A DNA stretch of 64,000 nt from Xiphydria camelus (taxonomy: Eukaryota; Arthropoda; Insecta; Hymenoptera; Xiphydriidae): assembly GCA_963678675.1 (NCBI GenBank), contig OY783198.1, forward strand, positions 8,820,012 through 8,884,011, in the 5' to 3' direction. Each line of letters opens with the position of its first letter. Positions within the stretch are counted from its first letter, which is position 1. The notes beneath the pieces were generated by a model, which saw nothing but the letters and a program-made list of their open reading frames with translations, did no database searches and was not told where the DNA came from. This document shows positions 24,443 to 34,701 of this stretch, one piece after another. The translations under genes were made by a program, and so were the position numbers.

Positions 24443-24712
24443 AACTGAGAAAAAAAACCCGGTTAATTTAATCAAAATCCTGGAGATCATAACCAAACGG
24501 TTTGGTGAAATATGGATCCTCTCTCCATATGTGTGTTTGGTTAAAGTGACCATTTCCTGGCTAGAATAACTAGGCATATAGTTAAAATAACGAAATATGT
24601 ACTTGTGGATTAACTAAATGTTTGGTACAACTTATTAGTATTTTGATTAGAATAACTGAACTCATTTAACCAGACGCGTCTTGTCATTTTAACCAAGTTA
24701 TTTTTCTCGGTG
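24443..24712. mobile_element. A-family TIR element, copy 5
   Basis: AACTGAGAAAAAAAACCC to TTATTTTTCTCGGTG. It has one extra TTAACTAAATG module relative to copy 1. Confidence 0.87.
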
Positions 24713-25470
24713 TATTGTTACATCAACTAAATACTGTTATCAATGCTAAAAATACTAGTTTCGCTCGTTAAAGACAAAATACGGAAAGAAAGATCGACAG
24801 ACGCCAGGTATAAGGATGCTTAATAAATGTCTCTCCAACTTATCGTTCCCTCTGACGCACTCTCTTCCTCTCCCCTTCTATTCCAACCCCCCTCGTGCGT
24901 ACCTCGCCGATCGACCTCCCACGCAATCCCCTCTTAAAGCGGAGCTCGATGGTACAGTTTCACGAGGATACCCCAAAGTTGAAAGTTTTAAACTCCAAAT
25001 GAATTTATCGTTCGCTGAAAGAGAATAATAAACTTGCCCCGAAGGACGATAATTGTGTTTCAAGATCATCGAAATTGGCCGAAGGATAAATTCATTCGGG
25101 ACCCGAAACCTCTAACTTTGAAGTATCGTCGTAAAACTATCGCCGATTCCTCCCTTTCATGGGGTGACGCAGGGTGAAGTAAAAAAAAAGATAAATAAAC
25201 TTGATCTCGAAACATCCTGAATTGTTTCTCGAGATTAAACTCGAGCTGTCGTCTAAAAATAATTCAAAATTGAAATAATAATAAAATGTAATTCATAGCA
25301 TATTAAGAAGATAAAATTACATCATTATTATTGTAATTGGTACATCGCTCTTTTCTTTTAGTCAATGCATTCGCTACCCCGGTAGCAACCTGGCGAAAAA
25401 TTGTTCGTGATATGTCAAAAAGATCACTATTTGTCTGCTTCTGCTGATACCTGCAGAACTTGTGGTAGAA
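24713..25470. other. No gene recognised
   Basis: Mixed, AT-leaning sequence; short frames only. Confidence 0.5.
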
Positions 25471-25717
25471 CCCAGAGGGAAAAGCTGTATATGTTTTGTA
25501 TATGATCCATATGTGGATTTGGTCATATACTTATAGTTTATAAATGATTTATGTATTAACCACGTATACGAACTATAATATAGTGGGATTATACAAACTT
25601 TCAAAAATTCAAATATGGTCCTCATATGGTTAATATAGAAATAATATATAATTTATATATGACCAAATCCACATAATAGGCCATATACAAAATATATAGA
25701 ATCTTTTCACACCTGGG
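25471..25717. mobile_element. N foldback element
   Basis: Inverted arms of about 75 bp run inward from CCCAG and share TTTTGTATATG, TGTGGATTTGGTCATATA and ATATTAACCA. It is a single copy in this window. Confidence 0.78.
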
Positions 25718-26380
25718 AAGCCTTGTGCGGATAAATTTGCAGAATAAACAGTAAGTCTGCATCAAGCATGCTAGAATGTAGCATGAAGGTCATGAAGTAC
25801 AGAAACTTGTATAAGATTTGTATATTTCCGCAGAAAATATTTAAGGAAGTATATTAAATATAAAATATATTTTTAAAACCCTTTATATACTACACGCTCT
25901 CAAAACTACGAGTAGTCGTCACTCTCGGTGTCGCAATGTAAAAGAAAGAGGATCAAGATGAAGACAAATATAATCCCGATAATCCCTCCGTAAAATACGA
26001 AGCGAACTCCTCGATCATTCGTCAGTATTTCTCTCTTTCAACGCCGGCTAGATTTACGCGAAGAGGGTGAAATTACCGTGGAGAATCTCGCATGGGGACA
26101 AAAGTTAGCTATACGATACACGTAACCCCCCTGAGATTGGGGGGCACCGATATAATCGGATCAATCGCGATCGAGAACTGCCATCTGCCGGGTCTCCCGG
26201 CAGTTCATGGGCGTGCACGGGATGTCCCATAAATTCCAGAAATCTAAAATCAGCGTCCATAGAGAATCGCGGACGAGGCTTCGACAATAACGCATTAGGC
26301 ACGGGGAGACCCCTATAGGGCTTTTACTGCCGAAATATACGCGGCTGGGACCACCGTGCGTCCTTACAGAAAGGATCTCC
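25718..26380. other. No gene recognised
   Basis: Short AT-rich part then mixed sequence; minus-strand frames at 26105-26409 have no domain. Confidence 0.5.
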
Positions 26381-26384
26381 CGTG

Positions 26385-26428
26385 GTAACCATGGCAACTG
26401 TGCAAACAAGATGGCCGTCAGCTTCCGG
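26385..26428 (+). promoter_or_regulatory. X-box, YY1/Pho-like and ETS-like motif cluster
   Basis: GTAACCATGGCAAC (26385-26398) is a full two-arm RFX X-box. It is followed by AAGATGGCC (26408-26416), resembling the YY1/Pho site, and CTTCCGG (26422-26428), an ETS core. Three such motifs within 44 bp are typical of promoters or core enhancers. Transcription here is an inference. Confidence 0.5.
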
Positions 26429-26518
26429 TTCGAGCAGCAGCAGCACCATCACCAGAAGCAGCAGCTGCGCGGATCTAGTTTCTCTAGGCCTTTTACGATG
26501 GAAAGAGCAAGCGAGTGA
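26411..26518 (+). other. Small open frame just downstream of the X-box, possible 5' exon
   Basis: The ATG at 26411 has A at -3 and G at +4 and opens 35 codons, beginning MAVSFRFEQQQHHHQKQQLR, before TGA at 26516. A donor-like GTGAGA begins at 26515, so the frame could instead splice after AGCGA. No protein family was recognised. It could be a first exon of an unrecognised plus-strand gene or chance. Confidence 0.22.
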
Positions 26519-28124
26519 GAGTGGGAGAAAATATCGACCCCCCGCTCTATATATGCAGTGTACACACGTATTTTCACATTTTTCCCCCGTCCGCGCCCGG
26601 TGAATTTTTCTCTTTGCACCTCGAGAAACATACCAATCCTTCCACCGTCGCTCTGATCGATCCTCCTCTCTCGCGCCTATTTCATTCTCCCCCCCCTTCG
26701 CCGCTTCCCAATCTCCGCGCGGCCCTGCGGGAAATTTGATTCTGAATTTCGTCGAGCCTCTCCGAATCCGAAGCAATGCCGGTGCCGCTTGACATTTCGA
26801 ACGCCGAACTGGCTTCGGCGCGCGCAAGTTCGACGAGGGCCGGAGCTCGCGAATACATATAGGTGTGCGTGTATTTCTTAGAAAGCAGTTTTTTAGGACT
26901 TACGATTTAGAGGGAGAAGGAGGAAAAATGAATTATTTGAAACGGAAAGTATACCGCTCGAAAGAGAATTCAGAAAGTGACGAATTGTTGTAACTTAATA
27001 ACGAGTACTCTGAAAAGTTTTAGTGGATTTTACTTTTTGGAATAATTTTATGATGTGGATCTGTGACAAGCACTTTTCACATTGAAGATCGTTAGTTTTG
27101 CACGTTAATTGGATCGCTTTTAACCCTCCGTGGTCATGTGTCCGTACAGTTCCGTGATGGTCACACGTGGATGAAATGGACCCAACCGATTTTTAAATAA
27201 CAGTCACACGAACAACGTCTGTCCAATTTAGACCGACACAAATTATGGAACATTCTTCGAACACTGCAGAATATCTAATCACCGTGTCAATGTAAGAAAT
27301 GAGACGATGACATATTCTAAAATGATCGTGGAATATGGAAACGCGTGAAAAATGAGCTGCTTCACTTGAAGTGTCATAACTTCTTTATTTTTAGAGTTTT
27401 CTTAATAAAGTCAACGGATTATTCTCAAAAGATACGGTACTTTGAAGCAATAAATAGTTCTGTAGTAGGTACACGTTTGAAAAACGATTTTTTCCGACGT
27501 CCGAAAGAGGTTCGTAGTACGAGTTTTAAGAAGAAACTATTTATTCCAAGATCCGACGAGGGTCTAGTTATGATTTTTAAAAAAGAAGTATAATCAGCAT
27601 CAAAATTGAAGCCTAGGTCAAGTGGACCTTTGGTGAGTACAGAGGTTTAAATGATACAAAATTAGCCTTTCATTATAAAGAAACGAAACAATTCTCGTCG
27701 TCATCAATCCAAAGTTTCAACTCCAAGATTCGTTTCAAAATCGCAAAAGAAATTCGAAAATTTGAAATATCTCGATGCCCAAACCGCCCCTTCATATCTA
27801 TCACCAACTCTCCTTTTTCTCCTTCGACGAGTTCCCCTTTTCCTCCTCGACAAACACGAACCAATCCTACCGCGCGACAGAGAGACCGCAACCGCTCGCG
27901 CCGCGAACCACCCCGCTCGATCTCGCGCCACCCCTTCCCGGTCCTCGCGGCCCTGCGGGAAATTCGATTGCGAAATTTCGCCGCGCCGCACCGAATCCAA
28001 ACTAGCTGCGCCGGGGCCGCGCGAATTCCTCCCCGCGTTAACGATTCCCCGCGACCGCTTGAAATTCCTGATATCGCGCCGACTTCGCTCCGAAGTTTAA
28101 TGGGAGCGCACGAGCTTGATCTAT
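26519..28124. other. GC-rich to mixed; no gene recognised
   Basis: The 167-codon (26324-26827) and 161-codon (27673-28158) minus-strand frames lack domain features. A GC-rich block of about 50 bp at 26719 recurs at 27947. Confidence 0.5.
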
Positions 28125-28565
28125 CTTTATGCAAATGAGCGTAATTAGCGTATAACATAAATCAAGGTAACGCGCAGCGCCGGCAACCGGGGGCCCGATC
28201 GATCCCGCGCGCCGCCGGTCCCCCTTCTCGCGCGGAATGAAGCGCGCGAACGCTCGGCCACGCGGGGCACGAAGCCGATTTTCCTACCGAAGAAAACTAA
28301 TGGCCATTAATAATTGGGATTAGCATCGGTGCCAGAGGGGTGGCCCAGGCTCCGGTCCCATTAGAATTGGAATGACGCCGCGCGCGTCACGCGCGCATAC
28401 GGTTGCGCGGAATAAGGCACATGTGCCCGGTGAACGCGCGCGCGCGCGCGCGTATGCGATGATTCTCTTTCTCTCGCGTATCGCCGGTGTCCTTTTTTTC
28501 CCGCTCTTTCCGCGCCGTCGAATCTCGCGGAGCGCGACCTTAATTGGCGCAATATTAATCGGAAG
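28125..28565. promoter_or_regulatory. Candidate enhancer: POU/homeodomain motif cluster
   Basis: The perfect octamer ATGCAAAT is at 28129-28136, a GTAATTAG site at 28141, the palindrome TAATGGCCATTA at 28298-28309, and GGGATTA (Otd/Bicoid-like) at 28316-28322. CTTAATTGG and ATATTAATCGG lie near 28538-28560. These AT motifs stand out inside GC-rich DNA. Confidence 0.4.
28435..28452. repeat. (CG)9 run
   Basis: Alternating CG dinucleotides. Confidence 0.92.
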
Positions 28566-28745
28566 ACTGTTTTCCATCCATGTTCTTCTCGTCGTGTGAT
28601 TTATACGACGAGTGGTAATCGCGTGCCTTGCATTGATCATGTGAATATGGGGTTCGATTGAAAAATATGTTACGAAATACCGCGGAGATAAATGGAACGC
28701 GTGGTGTTAATTAATTAATCCCCGTAAATAGTACTCGTATGTTCC

Positions 28746-29380
28746 CAGCTAGATGTATGGTGTAAATTTTGCAGCAACTTTGAAAACTTAGATCACGGCG
28801 CCCGGCGATTGTGCGTTTTGTTAATAGTCCTCCCTTAGCAGTATTTTTTACGTAATTGAATGAGGAAATTATGCTTCGGAAATAAGTAAATTTCACGCAT
28901 TACTGTGATTCGCTTAGTCAAATCTGTCGTTAGTTTATTAACTTAGTTGTATCTTGATCGTGCACGGGAAAAATGATTTTGCAGTCTTAACAAAACTAGA
29001 TTTTGCTGAGAACTTTTCGCGCGTTCACGATAAAAATATTATCCATGGCGGCGCAAAAGATATGCTCAATAATAGCAAATGTAACTGCAATTACAGTGGA
29101 GCTTTTTTTGCAAAAATATTCGATATTCCAGCGAATATTTTTACTACTATTGGATATATGTTTTGCCGTCACGATAGTAAAAAGTTCTCAGCAAGACCTA
29201 ATTTTGCTCTGAGACGGTAAAATTATTTTTTTTCCATGTGGCATGATCTAAATTTGATGTGTCATTTCAAATTTACACTTGTAACAAACGGCTTTCATTA
29301 ATTTGACGTAAAAATCAAGAAAATTTAAAGCAGCTTTAACTTAACGCATACCGTGAATTAGAAATGTCCAACTGGATTGC
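28746..29380. repeat. G repeat, copy 2, interrupted
   Basis: It matches 14936-15235 on both sides of an insertion (28961-29240). It carries about 60 bp absent from copy 1 on its left side. Confidence 0.72.
28961..29240. mobile_element. Foldback element inside G copy 2
   Basis: Inverted arms start CACGGGAAAAATGATTTT and, from the other end, CACATGGAAAAAAAATAATT. They share TTGCTGAGAACTTTT and extend about 80 bp. The insertion point corresponds to the centre of the palindrome in G copy 1. Confidence 0.75.
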
Positions 29381-30456
29381 CTGATTATGATTTCGTATTG
29401 TTACTTATTATAATCGTGATTCAAATTCAATGTCAGGTAGATAAAGTTAGGAAAGCAAAGCTAGAAAATTATCATAAAACGATATATATAAACTCGCTAA
29501 AATTTCTTTTTCAAGCGTCGAAGTTATCAACAACGAATCGTTTCCCGCGTCGTTATATTTAGAGCACTTCCTCTCGAAGGGGCTTAAACGCCGGAACAAA
29601 AAAAAATACCCATCCCACGGCACGCGCAGCAACGGTAACAATACCTCGATGAGAATTCGAAAAAGAGGGTGGAAAAATTAAGTGCATTACGCTCGGCGAA
29701 AAGTCTCCAATTAACGATGACCCGCGTTCTAATTAGTCGAATTAACGCCGGTCGCCCCCCTCCGCCCTCAATTTCGACATTTCAAAGCCGCACGGCGAGC
29801 CCTTCGTTTTCTCGCGGGCGATCAATTTTAGTCGCGCCCTCGCCGCTCGCGATTCGCTTTAATTCGGCCATATTGCTTCCCATCGATTTAACTTCAAAGT
29901 CCTCGTGCGCGCGGGGCCAAAAAAAAAAATTACGCCCCGCCACACGGTGTCCTATGGTGCAGATAAATCATTGAGGCCGTGCGCTCGAGATGGTGCACAC
30001 ACTCGGCGAACGCGCGCGCTCTGCTATTCCTGAAGGGGAGATTTTTTTACGAAGCTCTGCACCGCCCGAATCCTATAAGAGACTGACGCGAGCTCTCTCC
30101 GTACGACGTCTCCCCTCCCGCCGCTCCTCAGCCGTGAAATCCGGGCGGAAAAATCGTTGCTCGTTAATCAAAGGATCCAATCGGATCCATTGGGCATCGA
30201 TTTTTGGACCGGCCTGTAGGCCGAGCCGCAAACGATTACCCTCCATCGTCGGAGCGGTAGGTAAGTAGGTACATACCGCTCGCTGACTAGATTCGCTTTT
30301 ATGACGTCATAATGAACCGGCAATCAGCAGCATTGTCGACATAATTCCCGAGCCGTTGTCTCACTCAATCCGGCCGCCTCGCTTTTGTCCACCTCGCTCC
30401 TCCTTTCATCTCCCCGGCACTTACCGCCGCGGCTTGTCGTTCTCTCGGTATTCTTT

Positions 30457-30458
<2 letters not shown>
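29381..30458. other. No gene recognised
   Basis: AT-rich to 29570, then GC-rich. The 101- and 92-codon frames at 29669 and 29990 are Arg/Ser/Pro-rich without a domain. Confidence 0.5.

Positions 30459-30529
<71 letters not shown>
30459..30529. repeat. (GA)35 microsatellite, the longest in the window
   Basis: Uninterrupted GA dinucleotides over 71 bp. Confidence 0.97.
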
Positions 30530-30532
<3 letters not shown>

Positions 30533-30535
30533 CTC

Positions 30536-30815
30536 GATCGAAAATCAGGAAGTTCCTTCCGGACGAAATCAACCCCCGCCTGTTACGCGAGGAGGGAGGT
30601 TGCTCGGCTACCATTTCTTTTCGCTCTTCCGAGCCTTTCGAAGGGGGGCAGGAAGAGAAGAGATCAGAATATAACAATGCAGGATGAGATCCGGAAAGTC
30701 TGACTTTCTCGACGTCGTTGATTATCGCGATTGTCTCTTCACGGTTTTCTTCTTCTTCGCGCTACCTTTCAGCCACTTTCCTGCGGGTGGCAGAGGAGAC
30801 GTAATTGATATTCGT
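30536..30815. repeat. Local duplication, left member
   Basis: Blocks GATCGAAAATCA, GAAGGGGG and ATTATCGCGATTGTCT recur in the same order at 31219-31470, about 680 bp downstream. Confidence 0.65.
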
Positions 30816-31218
30816 TCGGCGCTTCGAGTTTAGGGTGATGCGCAAAATTTTGTTTTTTCTCCTCCTTTTCGTGTAGTCGAATGGAGTCGTTCCTTCCCGC
30901 CTTTCGTCTTTCTTTTCACTCTTTCTCTTTTCAAACTTTGTTTCAGAGCGAATAAATATTGCTTCATCATCTTCTTCATCTTCATCATCTTCTTTTTCTT
31001 CTTCTCTCCCTCCATTCATTTCTATCAATTTCATCTAATCACCAATGATACACGATGAAAAATACAGTATTATTCAGAAATTCATAAGCGTTGCGTGGAG
31101 CTTGACGAGATGAATTAATTAATGGAAGGGCGGGAAATGCAAGTCGAGCTTTCGCGGAGAATTAATCGTGCTTCCTTTCTTTCTCTCCTTATTGTTTTCG
31201 AAGACTCGAGGGAGACCC

Positions 31219-31470
31219 CGATCGAAAATCAAGAGGTCTCTTCCCCGTGGCAGCGACCCCTGCTCGCCGAATAAGCACCTGTGAGTGTGTGGGGCTTCTA
31301 CCTCTTTTTCCCTTTTATCTCATTTCTGAAGGGGGAAAAAAGAGGTCCGAAAAATCGGACTTCCTCGTCTCGGTTGATCATCGCGATTGTCTTCCTTTCG
31401 CTTCGTTTGCACTGTCTCTCTGCCCGATTTCCTCACGGCAGCAAAAGTATAGGTAATTGACGATTGTCGG
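31219..31470. repeat. Local duplication, right member
   Basis: It follows the same block order as 30536-30815, including ATCATCGCGATTGTCTTC and a following TAATTGA. The sequence is otherwise unannotated non-coding DNA. Confidence 0.65.
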
Positions 31471-31824
31471 ATGAATCGAGTTCGAATTAATTTCGTTCGC
31501 GGACGTCGCCTCGCGTATTTCGTTCTTTCTTCCATTTTACCGCCGTCTCCGTATACGGAGAGAGAGACTGGGTCGATATATTTTACCGCGCTACATAATA
31601 ACGACGGGTACGTATAAGGATTTATAGTGCAACGTTTACCGTGTCGTAATGTTTTCTGAAGAAAAAGTACTTTATAGCGCGATAAAAATGTATCTATTGC
31701 GCCATTCCCCCTGTTTATAGGATGAAATTTATAGTACTTGGCAAATGGATCGGTCGAACTTTATTTTTAACCGAAAATATAACATTTCGACCAAGATGGA
31801 ATCTCTTCGAAAGACATTCCCCCA
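31471..31824. other. No gene recognised
   Basis: Mixed sequence with a short GA run near 31558. Confidence 0.5.
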
Positions 31825-32180
31825 CATTGGGAAAAAAATTTAATTTCTCCAACCAAATTGTTTGGATCGAAGGTTAAGTTTCGTTAAACTAATCATTGTG
31901 TACTTGGTTAGACCGTATAACGTTCGAATAATAGTATTTTGTCGTTTCATTCAGTAAGATTCGTTTTTGTCAGACGAACGATAGAAGTACCTTGTTAACC
32001 ACACTGAGAAAAAAAATCGTTTGGATTCAACTAAATTTTGAGGTTACGGGCGACCAACTAAATATATAATTATTTGAACAAATATTTAGTTGGAGCAGCT
32101 ATAAGTATCAAGTTACCTAAACTAAATTTCAGTTACTCAAACTACATATTTGTTGAGATAACTATAATATATACATTAAA
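31825..32180. mobile_element. P/D composite TIR element, copy 1
   Basis: The P part (31825-32001) starts CATTGGGAAAAAAATTT and has TTGTTTGGATCGAAGGTTAA. The D part starts with an internal CACTGAGAAAAAAAATCG at 32002 and has GATTCAACTAAATTTTGAGG. The same P-D junction recurs at 42334, so the pair has moved or been copied as a unit. The right end here is truncated. Confidence 0.75.
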
Positions 32181-32467
32181 TAACCCCCTCCCCTACTTTC
32201 CTGCCATCACCCAGTTATTCACTGTTGAGAAAAACTGAAGTTGAGATGGACCATCGCATACTAACACTTCCTTCCTAAGATACGTATATGTACCTAGTAG
32301 GTGATATAATGTTATGTTACCAATGATAAAACAGTGCAATGTCAATATGTAAACCACACCTCCGACACGACGTCTAGCAAAATATGAGAAAGAAATTTCT
32401 TGAATTTTCCAGGTTTTCCCGTCTGAAATAGCCAAATTTCTCTGGCTACTATGGATATAGATCTAGT
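32181..32467. other. No gene recognised
   Basis: Spacer between element remnants. Confidence 0.5.
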
Positions 32468-32632
32468 AAAAAGTAAAATGAACATTTTGTTGGACCAAGT
32501 AAATATTCGTTAACTATTACAAAAATTACTCGGCAAATTGTATCCCTCGAGGCAATTATTTGAATGAAATAAACATTTAAATAATAACCATATATAGCCG
32601 CCCGAGAGTTTGTGGTTTGGAATTTTCTTTCT
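32468..32632. mobile_element. B-family fragment (copy 3, truncated)
   Basis: ATTTTGTTGGACCAAGTAAA, CTCGAGGCAATTATTTGAA and AATAAACATT match B copies 1 and 2; the left terminus is missing and the right end is TTTCTTTCTCAG. Confidence 0.75.
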
Positions 32633-33854
32633 CAGTTCATGCTAAAAATATTCAGAGTCCACGAAGTAATCGCGATCGAAGCGTGGCGACGCCGCGCCGT
32701 ACCTTTCAGCATCGATCGCAATCGCTCCTGTAACTACCTACCGGCAAACGTGCGCGCGCGCGCGCGCGCGCAAGGTGCAACGCCACGACGCGAACGCGGC
32801 AACGATACATCCAACGATCCATATAGGTACAACGCGGGGTCCAATTAAACAAGCGAATTAATAGGAGAACGAAAGGTGCCACTCGAGCCTTCACGGTTAA
32901 CCGATCTCATTGACGTCCGCTCGCCAGAACCGTCACGACTACCGTGACGGATGAGTCGGATCGAGGAGCGCACACACCCGACGCGAGAGACAGACATAAC
33001 GAGATTCGCAAGGGGTCCGGGAAACAGAAAGGGATGAAATGATGCACCACTAATTCCGTTATGGCCGACGCCGCCGTTCGTCACGCTTTGAGTCCGATGT
33101 ACATAACGTGCGTCGCATGCGCGCGCGCGCGGTGACTATATACGCGCGCATAGGCGTACCCGGGCGCACGTGTGTGGCGCCCGCGCGTACGACAAAAATG
33201 CATTTTTCCCCGGCGTTGTGTGCGAGGCGCGCGGTTCATCACGTATGTATATAGGACAGAGGGAGCAGCTGTCGGACAGCTGTAAGACCCTTTTTACCTG
33301 CTCCGGCGTCCACTGTACGAGTAGAGCGATTCCGGTAGCGCGAGTGCATATCGGGGGAAGGAGGAGGGAGACGAAAAAAGAGGAATCCTCGACCAAACAG
33401 TGTCGGCCTCGCCCCCTGTGACGCGCGGTATCGTTCGTATACGCGGTGCGCGCGATAGCACGTGCTCTCGCTCCCTCCTTCTCTCTCGCGCGCTTTCTCC
33501 CTCGCCCTCTCACCCACCCCCTTCAGCGCCTAGACGCGCCCGCGGCCGCTAGACGCTCGCCCCGGTCTATTACCGACAAGTGCATCGATTATCGCGGCGG
33601 CTCCTCGGCACCGCTCCCTCTCCCCCCCTCTCTCACTCTCTCTCTCTCTCTCGCCGTATTCCTCCTTCGATCTTGCATTCGCTCCTCTTTCCGCCGGGGA
33701 AAATTGGTAAGGCGCAGTTTTGCCCGATCGCAATTCCTATTTTCTTTTTAAATCGCGTTCGACTGATTTGGAAGGGATTACACACTTTGAGGATTAGTTT
33801 TTCTCTCGGTTTTTCTCATTTTTCTATTGTCTCTTGCGATTCCAATGGACATAC
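32633..33854. other. CpG-rich; no gene recognised
   Basis: Includes CG runs (32752-32771 and about 33118-33131) and a CT run at 33628-33652. Frames at 33136-33517 on the minus strand and 33446-33751 on the plus strand are composition-driven. Confidence 0.5.
32752..32771. repeat. (CG)10 run
   Basis: Alternating CG dinucleotides. Confidence 0.92.
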
Positions 33855-33857
33855 CAT

Positions 33858-34066
33858 CATACGAGGCTAAACTTACTCACCAGGAAAGAAACTCTAATCA
33901 TTGTTATCTCATTATTTATGAACTTTTGGCTTACATCGATATAAGACTTTGTTATATATTAGATATAAGTGTAATCTTCAAAACAATATATATGAGCCAA
34001 AAGAGCTCATAGATAAAATAGTGATTGAAATTTCTTTCCTGGCGAGTAAGTTTAGCTTCATATGAT
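33858..34066. mobile_element. Q foldback element, copy 1
   Basis: Both ends read ATCATAYGARGCTAAACTT inward, followed by ACTCGCCAGGAAAGAAA. Arms of about 95 bp face each other. A second copy lies at 50976. Confidence 0.85.
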
Positions 34067-34165
34067 ATCAAGACTTTCAGAAGTCTTGAGAATCTGATGT
34101 GTGTAATTTTTCTATGAAAAGTTACGTTTATTTATTGCTTTGCAGTTATTAATAGGTAATATATA

Positions 34166-34438
34166 CACTAAGGAAAAAATGTAGATTTGACCAACTCAGC
34201 GGTCACGGACGGGAAACGCAGACTTAGTTACGGCGAAATAAATATTTGCGTAGGATCAGAAAATATGTCAATTATTAAAATATTTATTTAAATCAAACGC
34301 GGTTGCCTTGGAGAATCTAATTGTGCCAAGCAAATATCGTGATAGTTAACGAATATTTACTTGGTGTAACAAAATGTTTATTTTGCCATATTCAAACAAA
34401 CATTTATTAACTACAAATAAACTGTATTTTTCTCGGTG
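34166..34438. mobile_element. B-family TIR element, copy 4 (inverted orientation)
   Basis: CACTAAGGAAAAAATG at the left and TTTTTCTCGGTG at the right, with TACGGCGAAATAAATATT and TTTGCCATATTCAAACAAAC inside. It abuts A copy 6 with only 2 bp between them. Confidence 0.83.
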
Positions 34439-34440
34439 TG

Positions 34441-34701
34441 CACTGAAAAAAATAACTTAGTTAAAATGATAAAACGTATCTGGTCATATGAATTTAGTTA
34501 TTCTATCCAAAATACTTGGTAAGTTGAACCAAATATCAATTTATTCTCACCAAATATCCAGTTATTTCAACCAAACGTTTAGTTATACTAACCAAAATTT
34601 GGTCAATTTAACAAAACAAATGGAGAATCCATATTTCATCAAACGGCTTAGTTATAGCCTCCAGGATTTTGGTTAAATTCGCCAGATTATTTTTCTCAGT
34701 G
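34441..34701. mobile_element. A-family TIR element, copy 6
   Basis: CACTGAAAAAAATAAC to TTATTTTTCTCAGTG, in reverse orientation to copy 1 and followed by TA. Confidence 0.88.

Noticed and set aside
27127..27180. TTAACCCTCCGTGGTCA near 27118, considered as a piggyBac-like terminus
   Set aside because: No inverted partner with TTAA was found downstream, so it was not called.
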